64,000 nucleotides of DNA from Multifurca ochricompacta (taxonomy: Eukaryota > Basidiomycota > Agaricomycetes > Russulales > Russulaceae): NCBI GenBank assembly GCA_022496185.1, contig WTXG01000022.1:186001-250000 (forward strand), given 5' to 3'. The notes under the pieces are model-generated. The model was not told where the DNA came from. It saw only the letters and a list, made by a program, of their open reading frames with translations, and made no database searches. Below, in pieces: positions 33,910 through 45,222 of this stretch (positions are counted from its first letter, which is position 1; each line of letters opens with the position of its first letter). Both the position numbers and the translations under genes were made by a program.

Positions 33910-34422
33910 TGTTGACACGAGACATGTCTGGAGATGCTTCAGGCATCTAAGGTTCACTTCAGCTGTAGATTAGATTAGATTAGATCTCGGAGTATCGGAC
34001 TTTTTATGTTATCTTTATTACATTTCTTTCTCACCTTACTCAGCTGATTAGTGATGGACTTAGTAATGCGCAGTAAGCATGTGATATCTCTTTGGCCAAT
34101 GGCCTTTATCCCTCTCTGTTTATTGTCCGGCACTTGTGGACTTATTCCCAGTGTGCACAGACCATTTCCCCTGGCCCCTATGGGTATATAAGGGTGTCTG
34201 TTTGGTCCTTTACACTTCAGAGTTCTTCTTCCTCTGAAGTGTAAGTCGTCTTTACTTTACTTCCTACTTTTCCTTTGACTAACGTTCTCTGTGTAGATAA
34301 CTTGTCTTTTAGGTCAGTAGCATAGTATTATAGAGTTCTTCTTCCTCTGAAGTATAACTTGTCTTTTAGCCTAACCCGCTACTAACCGCAGTCAGTATAA
34401 CCAGCAGCATGTTTGTTTGACA
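33910..34422 (+). repeat. 5' LTR of copia K
   Basis: 513 bp. TATATAAG at 34185-34192; short direct repeats around GAGTTCTTCTTCCTCTGAAG downstream of it; (TAGAT)n stretch near its start. Confidence 0.95.
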
Positions 34423-34448
34423 GGTTATGGGCCCTGCCGCTCATACTG
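34423..34448 (+). promoter_or_regulatory. Primer binding site of copia K (initiator tRNA-Met half molecule)
   Basis: It begins GGTTATGGGCCCTGCCGCTC directly after the LTR. The reverse complement reads like the D-stem to anticodon loop of initiator tRNA-Met, with ..GGGCCCATAACC around the CAT anticodon, not the 3' CCA end. Drosophila copia uses a 5'-half tRNA-iMet primer with a very similar site. Confidence 0.75.
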
Positions 34449-34566
34449 ATCTGTAAATTCCCTTTGTTCATTACAGCCCAACTCGCTCTTGCACACCAAG
34501 CTCACAAAAGCTTCAAAGTTTTTCCCACCAGCTTCTTCCAGTGAGCTTTCCTATTTACTGTCTGTG

Positions 34567-35152
34567 TGTTACGCCCGGTGCGGGACGTTCCACACAACTT
34601 GTGTGACAGCGCGGTTCGTAGGTTCAGATAAGAAACCAATAAGGCTTCTTGGAGATTGAGTGGGATGAGTCAAAGTCAAAGGGGCGCTCCCTAAGACGAT
34701 GTTGAGCGGAGAAGTACCAGAAGTACTCGAGACAACTGAGTCAGAGATCCAACGGGATGTCCAGAAGACAGGCACCGATGTATTCAATAAGTCAAGTCTG
34801 AGGTCTACAGTGTAACTACAGCGGACTTATATACGTAACTCGATGGGCGTCTACGAGATAAGGATACGGAGTCAAGTGGGCCCAAATATACGGAAGCGGA
34901 TGGCGTAAAGTCTAGCTTCTGATAGGGTATTAAGTAAGTGTCCGGTCATAAAGATAAGACGATAACAAGATAACGAGTCAAACATAGGCAAACGTCGCAT
35001 CAACAAGTATAAAGCGGGTCATGGGGATGGAAGTAGGGCATGTGACGGGTCCCACGATGGAGATGTGATTGAGAAGTGTAAAGTAGGTGGCAGGGAGGGG
35101 TCGTTGTTGGGGAGTAGAAAGAAAACGGGGGCGGACGGTAGAGGTTGTAACA
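34567..35152 (-). repeat. Solo LTR in the leader of copia K
   Basis: 586 bp, TGTTACGCCC..GTTGTAACA, with the exact duplication CTGTG (34562-34566 and 35153-35157). It is the same subfamily as G. Confidence 0.95.
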
Positions 35153-35950
35153 CTGTGCACCTTAACACCCCACAGGATGACGCAGTTTACTGCTCATCCT
35201 GAACTGTTTGGCTAGCCCTTCGGGGTTCTTGCAAAAGGTGACGAGGGACCCTAAGCAGGTGAAACACCTTAAGCTCCTTGAGTGCGCACTAGGTATTAGT
35301 AACATTCATAGTTGTAGCTGGGTCTTCGTCCCATAGATAGCTTTAGTAGGCCTATAGCCAGAAGCTTGTGGCTTTAAGTCCAGTCAATGCTTGGCTCTGT
35401 CTGTAAGCCGGGTTTAGCGACCCGCATGCGGAGTTTAGGGTCTAGAACAAGGCATGGGTAGTCACTCCCATGACGCTTGGGCTCGATACAAGTAGGCTGC
35501 ACTACTATAGTCTATACATAGTAGATATAGTCTTCATCTCTGGGCATAAGTATCCGTTGCCTTGTAGGGTAACCACGCCCTACCAGAGACAGACTAGACA
35601 TCTACTTAGTCATGGCCCCAATCATCTAGGGCTTAATCATGGACTCCACCACCAGCATTAGAGGAAGGGCTATACCCCCTTTGTCTCTAATGGAACTTGC
35701 GGTTGGCTCCTCCATGACATGACTCCCAGTCCTGATTACACTAGACACTCTGGATAGTCTACCAGAGCTTATGTCTAGTTGCAGGATTGCGCTAGACAGC
35801 TTTACTATACCTAGAAAGCCGCACAACAAAGGCAGGACCTTTTTAGGTTCTGAAGCATAGCGCCACAGTATGGGGTGGCACTCTTAAGCGAGACCTGGGC
35901 ACTGGTTCTAACTGCTCCTTGGAACCAGGAACACTTTTTTACATCTCACA
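35153..35950 (+). other. Copia K untranslated leader
   Basis: About 800 bp with no long frame precede the gag-pol ATG at 35951. Several short upstream ATGs are present. Nothing else is recognised. Confidence 0.5.
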
Positions 35951-38900
35951 ATGCCGTCCTCTATTGTCTTCCCTCCCTCCTCCAAGATGGAGCGCCTTGA
36001 TGGCTCCAACTGGCAGGTCTGGTCTGCCAATTTCAATGCCCTTTTGAGGATGAATGGGCTCAGGAGGCACATAATTACTGCCTACCTGGACATGCCCCTC
36101 CTCCCAGAGGACAAGGATGAAAAGGAAAAAATGCAGAAGGAGGTAATTGATCCCATCCTTAGGGAATGGATGGGAGAAGAGGAAATGTTAATTGGGCTAC
36201 TCTATCTTAATGTAACCCAGGAAGTTTACTCTCAAGTAACTTCCGATGCCGACTATCCTTCTCTTTTTGAGAAGTATAGTAAGTTGGAATGGCTTTATGG
36301 TGCTGTAGGGAGCATGGCCACGTATAATTTGTGGCTTGCCCTGGTGTCCTTCCATTTGGATGAAGGACAGTCTTTCAGGACCCAATTACAAAAGGTCCTG
36401 GATGCCAGGAGTACCCTTAGGGAGAATGGGATGGAGGTCAATGACCTCCAAATGAGCTTCATTTTATTAAAAGCTCTCCCTGACTCCTACAGCACCATTG
36501 CCGGCTCCATACTGGCCTCTGGCGATCCAGAGCGTCTTTCTCCTCAGGACCTTGTGCAGAGGTTCCTAAATGAGGAAAGTCGTCTGGCTGGTCCATCGGG
36601 AAGTGGTAGTGCAGTCCTGTCTAAGGCTGCACCCGTCAAATCTAAACCAAAAAATACAAATTTATCACCACTTCCCGCTGCTGCCCCTGGTTCACAAGGG
36701 GTGGTCTGCTTCTATTGCCAAAAGCCTGGACACAAGTCCAACGCTTGCACAAAGAAGAAGAAGGACCTGGAGAATGCCAAAAAAGGCAAGGCAGGGAACA
36801 AGAAGAGGGCTGAGGCCCAAAATGTACATACTATAGCCACCGTAGTTAATGGTAGTGGCAAAATAGAGGAGGTGCATGAAGCACCTCGCATTCGCCTTTA
36901 CATTCACACCTATAATCTGGATATCAACTCAGATTATTGGATGCTTGATAGTGGTGCAACGGCTCATTTCAGTCCAAACCTCAAAGACTTTGATACATAT
37001 AAACTCGACAGTACCCATGAAGTATCACTAGGTGACAACTCCATAGTAAAAACAAGTGGAGTTGGCACTGTGATCATCAGGACTGATCAAGGTTTCGACT
37101 TGGAATTGAGCAATGTGCTCCACATGCCTGGAGGACATAAAATACTCTCCGCCAGTGCCCTAGTAGAAAAAGGGGCAACTGTGTTCTTTGATAATAAGAA
37201 GGCAACAATAAAATATGGCGATAACATTATAGCGGAAGCATGGAAGTTTGGCAAATTGTATTGGGTACTAGGCAAACACGTCCTAAGTAGTATCCATACA
37301 TCTGCATCTGCCTCACTAGAAATCTGGCATCAAAGAATGGGCCATATGTCTAAAGAAGCCCTGAAGAGATATGCTCCTGAGGCAGTAAAAGGCCTCAAAA
37401 TAAATAATAGCCAAGTGGAAGACAAGCCATGTTATGGCTGTGAAATGGGCAAGTCCCATCGTCTTCCATTTCCCCCATCTTCAAAGCACACATCAGCCCC
37501 CCTTGAGATCCTTCATAGTGATCTTGTAGGTCCCTTGCAGTGCAGTTCAATACAAGGGAATCTATACTTTGCCACCTTCTTGGACGACTTTAGCAGATAC
37601 GCTCTAATCGTTCCAATGAAGTCCAAAGATCTGTTCACACCAGTTTTTAATAAACTGAAGACACTACTAGAAAATAAATTCAATCATAAAATCAAGTGTC
37701 TTCATACAGATTGAGGTGGCGAGTATGTGAACAAGGCGCTGAAGGCAACACTTGAAGATTATGGCATAGAGCATAAACTTACGATGCCGTATAGCCCACA
37801 ACAGAATGGAAGGGCCGAGAGATTCAATAGAACCATTATGGAAAAAGGCACTAGCATGCTGCACGATGCTGGCCTGTCTCTTGGTTTCTGGGAGTGTGCT
37901 GTTGAAACAGCATGTCATATATATAACAGAACTCCCATCCGTTCTAATAAGTGGAAAACTCCGCTTGAGCTTCTGGTTGGGAACAAACCAGATGTCTCGT
38001 ATTTTAAGGTCTTTGGATGCAAAGCCTATTATCATGTTCCAGAGGGCAAGCGGCGTAAACTAGATCCCAAAGCCAGGGAAGCCGTCTTTGTCGGGTATGA
38101 GCCCACTTCTAAGGGCTATACACTTTGGGATAGTCATACCCGGTCTCTCATCTTTTCACGAGATGTTACATTTGATGAGAGATCCTTCCCATCCCGCTCT
38201 GTGAAGGACAACAGAGCAGATAAACCAGCAGAGCAACCTACAGAAGGTGGCTCATTCACTTTACCTGGTGGCCCAGTCCAGCCACCACCAGCAGCAGCTA
38301 CACATGTTCCTGAGGTTCCTCAAGATGAGGAAGACCTAGAAGAGGAACAGGAGGACATCGTACCTCCTCAATTAGCACCACAGCCTACCACACCCACACG
38401 TAATGTAGACACCACACACCCTCAGACTATATATCAGACCCCTCCATCGCAAATCATGGAACCATCCTCCCCTCCCAAAAGAACCAAGGCAATCAGAAAA
38501 TCACAAAGGATTGCAGACAGAATTCCTCAACCTAATTTTCAGAGGACGAGTCCACGCTCTGAACGACGAGATAGGGCAATCCAAGAAGATTTGGACTTGG
38601 ATACTGCACGCCCCAATCGCAATCGTCGTCTGAATCCTCGCTTCTACAACGAGGATAATGCAGAGTTTGTGCAAGGTTCTTCCAGACTTGGTCAGATGGA
38701 TCTACTTAATGCTGCAGGATTGCCTTATAGGGATCCTCTTACATTTAAAGAAGCAATGGAGTCTGATAACGCCAGTGATTGGCTTGAGGCATGTCAATAT
38801 GAAATTGATGCCTTAGAAAAACTTAAAGTGTGGCACCTTGAAGACCTTCCTGAAGGTAGAAAGGCTGTAAAGTCCAAGTGGGTCTTTAAATTGAAAGCAG

Positions 38901-40276
38901 ATGGACGCTTTCGTGCTAGGCTTGTAGCAAAAGGGTTCACCCAAATAGAGGGGGTGGACTTCAATGAAACCTTCTCCCCAGTCGCCAGATTTGAGTCTCT
39001 TAGACTATTATTAGCGTTGGCCGCGCTTGAGGATTGGGAAATCCACCAGATGGATGTCAAATCGGCATTCCTACATGGCGATCTGGATGAGGAGATTTAC
39101 ATGGAGCAACCTACTGGTTTCGTCGTTGCTGGACAAGAGTCCAAAGTTTGTAGGCTACAGAAAGCTCTGTATGGCCTCAAACAAGCTTCCCGAGCATGGA
39201 ACTTACAATTCCATGCAGTTCTCAATGAACTGAGCTTTACTCGGACGTACTCTGATGCAGGAGTATATGTGTATCATCACCAAGAGGGGGATGGTTCACT
39301 TTTCGTCATTTTATATGTTGATGACATCACTATACTTGGGTCCTCCACTAAGAAGATTCAATGGCTGAAGGACTCTCTATCTAGCCGATATGAGATGACC
39401 GATCTTGGCGAAATCCAGTCTTACCTTGGAGTCAACATCACCAGGGACCGTCCTAACAAGACACTGGATATCGACCAGATGGCCTATGTATCCTCCATAG
39501 TTGAGAGATTTGGAATGGGGGATTCCAACCCAGTATATACTCCTCTACCCTCCGGCATGGATGTTCATTTGGTCAAGTTTGAAGACCAGGCATCTACCTC
39601 TGATATTAAGAGGTATCAGCAGTTAATGGGGTCTCTGCTTTGGGTGCAGATTGGAAGCAGACCTGACATTAGTTTTGCTGTTGCACGCCTTAGCCAATTT
39701 GCTTCCAACCCTTCCCAGCAGCATATGCGACTAGCAAAGTATGTCTTAGCCTATCTAAATGCTACAAAAGACTACAAGTTGCGCTATTCTGGAGGGAATG
39801 GTGAAGTTGGCCTTCATGGCTTTGCGGATTCCTCATGGGGAGATCAAGAGGACCGCCACTCCACCTCTGGCTATGTCTTCTTCCTAGCTAATGGAGCCAT
39901 TAGTTGGTGCTCCAGGAAACAAAAGACAGTAGCACAGTCCACCACAGAAGCCGAGTATATGAGCCTTGCTGAGGCTTCAAATCAGGCAGCGTGGTACAGG
40001 ACGTTCATGCAGGAATTGGGATATGAAGTTAGTTCACCCATACAACTGCATTGTGACAATAAGGGTGCAGTAGATCTTGCATTAAACCCTGTCACAGGAA
40101 GGCGATCAAAGCACATACCAATAAAGTACCATGCCATTAGGGAGTATGTAGAATCACACCAGATTGACTTGGTGCAAACTCCCACTGGAGAGATGCTGGC
40201 AGATGGCCTTACAAAGTCTCTGCCTAGATCATCTTTTGATCTCATGGTAACTAGTTTTGGACTAGTGCTGGAATGA
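35951..40276 (+). pseudogene. Copia K Gag-Pol polyprotein, one internal stop
   Basis: 1441 codons, Gag-Pol in a single frame. Gag (residues ~1-250) ends in a zinc knuckle CFYCQKPGHKSNAC. Protease DSGATAHFS (~330). Pre-integrase zinc region (HQRMGHMSKEAL ... CYGCEMGKSH). Integrase core from HSDLVGPLQCSS, then NGRAERFNRT. RT with KSKWVFKLKADGRFRARLVA and LYVDDITIL. RNase H with DSSWGDQEDRHSTSGY and KHIPIKYHAIRE. The only break is TGA at 37712-37714 inside integrase, where an arginine codon is expected. Everything else looks functional. Confidence 0.95.
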
Positions 40277-40518
40277 AGGAGCTGGAATCTGGAGACTTTG
40301 GTCACCACTTTCACTTTCCCACCATGCCACATGAGCACGTTCTCGACCTCGAGAGTGACGCAAGAGGTGTGTAGACTTGCATAAGCGAATCTACAACTCA
40401 TATGCAAAGCTCACAAAGAGTTAGAGAAGTTGGATCTCTGGCTGGTGATATGTTCGTTCAATTGTGAACAGCAGTGTGCTCATTCAACTCATTTCCAACA
40501 AATGATCGATGCCTTCAC

Positions 40519-40528
40519 CATGGAGGGA
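40519..40528 (+). other. Polypurine tract of copia K
   Basis: CATGGAGGGA, directly before the 3' LTR. Confidence 0.55.
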
Positions 40529-41041
40529 TGTTGACACGAGACGTGTCTGGAGATGCTTCAGGCATCTAAGGTTCACTTCAGCTGTAGATTAGATTAGATT
40601 AGATCTCGGAGTATCGGACTTTTTATGTTATCTTTATTACATTTCTTTCTCACCTTACTCAGCTGATTAGTGATGGACTTAGTAATGCGCAGTAAGCATG
40701 TGATATCTCTTTGGCCAATGGCCTTTATCCCTCTCTGTTTATTGTCCGGCACTTGTGGACTTATTCCCAGTGTGCACAGACCATTTCCCCTGGCCCCTAT
40801 GGGTATATAAGGGTGTCTGTTTGGTCCTTTACACTTCAGAGTTCTTCTTCCTCTGAAGTGTAAGTCGTCTTTACTTTACTTCCTACTTTTCCTTTGACTA
40901 ACGTTCTCTGTGTAGATAACTTGTCTTTTAGGTCAGTAGCATAGTATTATAGAGTTCTTCTTCCTCTGAAGTATAACTTGTCTTTTAGCCTAACCCGCTA
41001 CTAACCGCAGTCAGTATAACCAGCAGCATGTTTGTTTGACA
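40529..41041 (+). repeat. 3' LTR of copia K
   Basis: 513 bp, almost identical to 33910-34422; the clearest difference is GACATG versus GACGTG, a CpG transition. Confidence 0.95.
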
Positions 41042-41046
41042 CTGCT

Positions 41047-41494
41047 TACATATGATGACTGTTGTTTACACTTTGTTTATGCCTTTCCTTATCGCTTATC
41101 TTCTTATCTCTAAGACCGGACACTTACTTAATACCCTATCAGAAGCCAGGCTTTACGCCCTCCGCTTTCGTATATTCGGGCCCACTTGACTCCGTATCTC
41201 TTATCAATAGACGCTCACCTCATTACATATATAAGCCCGCTGTAGACTACACTGTAGCTTCAGACTCAACTTATTGAATACATCGGTGTTTGTCTTCTGG
41301 ACTTCCCCTTGAAACCTTTGACTTGATCATCTCAGTGCTTTTGGCACTTTCCGCTCAACATTGTCACTCGGGAACAGCCCCGTTGACTTTGACTCAACCA
41401 CTCGAACTCCAAGAGGTCTTATTGATCTCTTATCTGAACACACATACAACGCTGTCGCACAAGTCATGCAGAACGTCTCACACCAGACGTAACA
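41047..41494 (+). repeat. 3' LTR of gypsy A, second part
   Basis: The LTR resumes after K and its duplicated CTGCT (41042-41046) and ends CGTAACA at 41494. The TATA box and primer region are present; the self-primer here reads AGACTCAACTT, one CpG transition from the 5' copy. Confidence 0.93.
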
Positions 41495-41582
41495 ACGGAG
41501 CTTCACCTGTTACACCTGGTACAGGATGATGATGGTACAAGTCGTTTCTAGCCGGGTCTGCTAGAACCAGAAGAGGGGGTGA

Positions 41583-42160
41583 TGTTACAACCCTTGCTGA
41601 GCCTCCCCGTTTTCTTCACCCTTCCCAACAAGAATCCCTCCTTGCCACCTACTTTACATTTCTTGATCACGTCTCCATTGTGGGACCCGTCACATGCTCT
41701 ACTCCCATCCCCATGACTCAGTTTGTATATGTTGACCTGACATTTGCCTGTGTTTACTCCCTTATCTCTTTATCTTATGATTGGACACTTACTTAGTTCC
41801 CTATCAGAAGCCAGGCTTTACGCCATCTGCTTTTGTATATTCAGGCCCACTTGACTCCGTTGTCCTTATCTATAGACACCCATCTGATTATGTATATAAG
41901 CCTGCTGTAGTTACATTGTGAACCTGAGACTCAACTTATTGAATACATTGGTGTTTGTCTTCTGGACTTCCCCTTGAAACCTCTGACTCAATTGTCTCAG
42001 TGCTTTCAGCACTTTCCACTTAACATCGTCATTAGGGAACAGCCCCTTTGACTTTGACTTGTCCCTCTGAAACTCCAAGAGGTCCTATTGACCTCTTATC
42101 CAAACACATGAGCGAAGCTGTCACACAAGTTGTGTGGAACGTCCTGCACCAGACATAACA
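41583..42160 (+). repeat. 3' LTR of gypsy B
   Basis: 578 bp, TGTTACAACC..AGACATAACA, preceded by a purine tract. TATATAAG at 41893-41900 and AGACTCAACTT at 41927-41937 are 34 nt apart. It is related to the LTRs of A but well diverged. Confidence 0.9.
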
Positions 42161-42399
42161 TCTGCGGTGATAACCAGGGGTCCATCTTTATGGCCTCTAA
42201 TCCTGTACAAGAGTGATGGATAAAACATATTGATATCCACTTCCACTACATCAGACAAATTATACAGGAGAAGAAAATTGAGCTATTCTTTATTGAAGGC
42301 TCTGAGAATCCCACAGACATGTTCACCAAGAATTTGGGACACATCAAATTCCTGAAATTCAGGAGTCAACTTGGGCTAGAGATTAACTTGCCTAAGTAA
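42161..42399 (+). pseudogene. Copia relic H, RNase H C-terminal fragment
   Basis: It reads CGDNQGSIF, then, after a TGA, KHIDIHFHYIRQIIQEKKIE, ENPTDMFTKNLG and a stop at 42397-42399, the usual end of a copia RNase H. It begins directly at the end of gypsy B, so B was inserted in this gene; the upstream part would lie left of the window. Confidence 0.85.
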
Positions 42400-42445
42400 G
42401 GATAATTGCTTAGCACGCTTAGCAGCGGCACTTAGCAAGGGGGAG

Positions 42446-42793
42446 TGTTGAACCAGAGTACCGGTACAGAGCTACTGGAGATCAGTCCAACATAAGATTG
42501 TGATCATGCATTTCAGAGATAACGCAGCCAATCACAATCACTTAGATACTTAATGATCCTAATACATCCGAAAGCAGTCATGTGACTATAATCACATTAT
42601 AAACACATTGTACTTACGATTAGATTAATAGCCGATTAGTACATGCAGATGTATATAAAAGCCTATGTAAATATGCTACAAGAATTAAGTTGCTATCGCA
42701 TTATTGAAAGCATCTAAGCCTCTACACATACAAGGTGAGATAGAGTAGTAAAGTAGCATCTAAAGTACAGTCTGCGCCATGCCTGATTCTTCA
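42446..42793 (+). repeat. Copia H 3' LTR
   Basis: It starts TGTTGAACC after a purine tract (GCAAGGGGGAG) and ends near TTCA at 42793. TATA-like TATATAAAAG around 42652. The right boundary is approximate. Confidence 0.65.
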
Positions 42794-42796
42794 AAT

Positions 42797-42842
42797 CATG
42801 CTGTCACACAAGTCATGTGGAACATCCCACACCGGACGTAAC
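42797..42842 (+). repeat. Fragment of a TGTTACG-family LTR end
   Basis: It reads like the last ~46 bp of the A/B LTRs (CACACAAGTCATGTGGAAC .. GGACGTAACA). Copia H appears to have landed in it. Confidence 0.7.
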
Positions 42843-43424
42843 ACTAAGCCACAGCTTCAGGCCAAGCCAGGGCCATCACAACACTAGTTGCACCCTCAGC
42901 AAGGAAAATATAATAAACGAACAGGGAATAGAGATCAGAGCGCGTGCGACGTACTTGTCACACCCGTGTCACAAGTCGTTACGAGCGGTCACGCAAATCG
43001 AAAACGCGCGCGAGCGCGCGACACAAGAAAACGTCACGTTCTCGTCACGAACGATGTCACAAATCTTCGCAAACCGTCACATGACTAGTGAAAGACTAGC
43101 TCTAGGTGTGAAGACACGTTTGCTAGAGCTACTTTTGAATTTAAAGTGCTAGAAGGGCTGGAATGGCTAGCACTAGCAATCTAGCAATATGTCATTTTCC
43201 TGATGTTTAAGCACATCTCTTTGTGTAGTTGTCACTTCAGTTTTAACCAACTAAACTGACTTATCGCTACTAATTTAGGTAGTGCTTATCTAACTCGCTG
43301 CTGCTCAAAACAACAATCACTACCCATATAACCACCAAAATGAACATCCTAAAGCCTACTTCAATACAGCACACATCCCTAATAGCACTATTATCACGGG
43401 ACAGTTCTTCCTCCTCTCTGCGAG
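42843..43424. other. Repeat-to-gene border, no gene seen
   Basis: Bases ~42937-43090 contain many GTCAC/GTGAC words and a CG-rich near-palindrome (43005-43020). They resemble the start of LTR D in inverted orientation, but with CpGs kept. The remainder to 43424 is AT-rich with no gene I can support; Walker A of the next gene is not found here. Confidence 0.4.
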
Positions 43425-45222
43425 ATGCGTTCATCCGATGTGCTTGACGTGCTGTTGAAGCTCTGCTTGCGTCCGCTAGGTGCTGCGCCCAATGATGAGG
43501 AAAAGAACGATAGCCAGCTCACCCGGTGGTTGGTATCTGGTTTGTTGACGGGTGGAGCGACGCGCGTGCACGAAAAAGCTCGCATTCGGAAGGGTATACC
43601 CATCCTCGTCGCGACGCCGGGTCATCTGCTCGGTCATCTTCAGAACACGTCCTCGCTTGACACCAGCAAGTGCCGCTGGCTCGTGCTCGACGAAGCCGAC
43701 CGGCTCATGGATCTCGGTTTCGCGGACGCGATCAAGGGAATCCTTGCCTGTCTCGATGGAAGTAGAAAGCTCGCGCTGCAGGCCGTGAAGGATGGTCGAA
43801 CCATGGAGGTCCTCGGATGGGATTGGGACGTCAAGAGACGCACTATTCTTTGTTCGGCGACCATGCGTGAGGATGTCCAGGTCCTGGCCGGTACAGCCTT
43901 ACATGAACATGACCCCTTTATCATCAAGGCGACTGAACTGGATCTACCCAAACAAGAAACGACTGGAACCACTGAGGATGCCACCGCGTCTGCAACGGAC
44001 CCAAAGTTCACACCGCCATCGCAGCTTTCGCAGAAATACATCATCGTTCCGCTCAAATTATGTTTGGGTACCCTCGTTGCTCTGCTTCGATCCTTACTGT
44101 CGCAGTCTGGAGGTCGACGCGGCTTCAAAATCATTGTTTTCCTTAGCTGCGCCGACTCGGTAGATTTCCACTTGAATTTGCTTGGGGGGTCCAATATGGA
44201 AGATGATAGCGAGAGAACCGACTCGGACGATGAGACAGCAGCAGCGACTGTGGCGGCGGCAAGGACCACAGGTAAAATTGGCTGAATAGGGAGGGGTTCA
44301 TTCACCGTTGCTTCCAGACACGTCTATCTTCCGGCTTCACGGTTCACTTCCTCTGTCCACTCGTCTCGCCTCTCTACGTGCCTTCTCCGCCACCAACAAA
44401 ACATCCGAGTCCTCCGACCGACTGGCATCCGTCTTGCTGTGTACAAGCGTGGCCGCTCGTGGACTTGACTTGCCGCGTGTACGCGCAGTCGTGCAGTACG
44501 ATCTCCCGACTGAGGGTGGCGCCACTGAATACGTCCACCGTGTCGGCCGCACGGCGCGCGCGGGTTGTGGTGGTCAAGCACGGGCCATCATCGCGCCAAG
44601 CGAGGAAAAATGGGTCGAATGGGTGCAAGCACGAATGGCCAGTGGGACGACGACGACGACGACGACGGAAGAAAGTAGCGCCGGAGCAGGCCACCAGTTT
44701 GAAGCTGTGGCTGTGGAAGAGATCTTACAGAAGGGATTTAGTAAACAGGGTAGGGAATACGAGGAACGCGCGACTGAGGTCCAGCTGACATTTGAGCGGT
44801 GGTGTCTCCAAAGAAAACAGGTACGTATCACGCCACCTCCCCCTGCCCCCCTCTCCCTTTTTTTTTTGTGGGGTGCTGACTTGTTGGAAACGCAAAAAAA
44901 AAACAATTAGAACGTCGAGATGGCTCGCAAGGCTTTCGCTTCGCATTTGCGCGCCTATGCGACTCACCCTTCGGACGAGAAACATATTTTCCATATACGA
45001 CATCTGCACCTTGGACGGATGCGAGCTGTTGTGCGCAGCCAGGGACGTCTTATTAAGAAGGGAGGGTTATGGCGAGCTCAGGCACATCAGAATTCCAAAT
45101 CGCGTCTGGGGATGCACTGGAGAGGTTGGTTAACAGGACTTGACCACCACGAACACGGCCAACTCGCCGCCTGCTTAACATTATGCCATTATCACCACCT
45201 GACACGTTCACGAGATTCATGA
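43425..45222 (+). CDS. DBP7: DEAD-box RNA helicase, Dbp7/DDX31 type, N-terminally truncated
   Basis: Exons 43425-44271, 44318-44820 and 44911-45222 (introns 46 and 90 bp) give 553 aa. Visible motifs: Ib TPGHLLGHL (usually TPGR), [42 protein letters not shown], then the family tail with [20 protein letters not shown]. Dbp7 acts in 60S ribosome assembly in the nucleolus. Motif Q, motif I (Walker A) and a clear motif Ia are missing, and usual family length is about 200 aa longer. After HLHLG the C-terminus does not follow the family. The gene abuts the transposon nest, so it may be a 5'-truncated pseudogene; the start at 43425 is only the first ATG in the homologous frame. Confidence 0.8.

Larger units (their letters stand above)
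33910..41041 (+). mobile_element. Copia element K, nearly intact
   Basis: LTRs 33910-34422 and 40529-41041 (513 bp each, TGTTGACACG..GTTTGACA) are flanked by the exact duplication CTGCT (33905-33909 and 41042-41046). It holds a half-tRNA PBS, one long gag-pol frame broken by a single TGA, and a purine tract. It is inserted in the 3' LTR of gypsy A. The two LTRs are almost identical, so the insertion is recent relative to D, E and F. Confidence 0.96.
4864..41494 (+). mobile_element. Gypsy element A, complete ends, split by D and copia K
   Basis: The 5' LTR (4864-5452) and 3' LTR (33768-33909 plus 41047-41494) are TGTTACG..GTAACA. The exact 5-bp duplication ACGGA lies at 4859-4863 and 41495-41499. 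Order: LTR, PBS, gag, protease, RT, RNase H, integrase, chromodomain, third ORF, polypurine tract, LTR. D (9536-31559) interrupts the integrase, and copia K (33910-41041) interrupts the 3' LTR. Pol carries many frameshifts and stops, so A is inactive. Confidence 0.93.
2359..41514 (+). mobile_element. Solo LTR C, long LTR of a gypsy family, carrying all inner insertions
   Basis: C starts TGTCACGG at 2359 and ends CTGTTACA at 41514, flanked by the exact duplication CCTGG (2354-2358 and 41515-41519). Its own sequence is 2359-2731, 4342-4863 and 41495-41514, about 0.9 kb. It has a TATA box (TATATAAG, 4551-4558), a self-primer-like motif ATCTTGTCCT (4585-4594) and no coding sequence. The motif is shared with the LTRs of E, so the two families are related. 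It could also be a truncated element, but the matched ends favour a solo LTR. Confidence 0.8.
373..42160 (+). mobile_element. Gypsy element B (Ty3/gypsy chromovirus, 3' part), interrupted many times
   Basis: The visible part of B is the chromodomain end of pol (373-521), the third ORF (559-1346, 1935-2358, 41515-41551), a polypurine tract (about 41569-41582) and the 3' LTR (41583-42160). It is split by solo LTR 1347-1934 and by C (2359-41514). The ORF3 reading frame resumes exactly across both insertions once one copy of each target duplication is discounted. B itself sits in the RNase H codons of copia relic H. Confidence 0.85.

Noticed and set aside
43640..44305. 221-codon minus-strand frame over the helicase
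   Set aside because: Antisense to clear DEAD-box motifs; codon-bias shadow.
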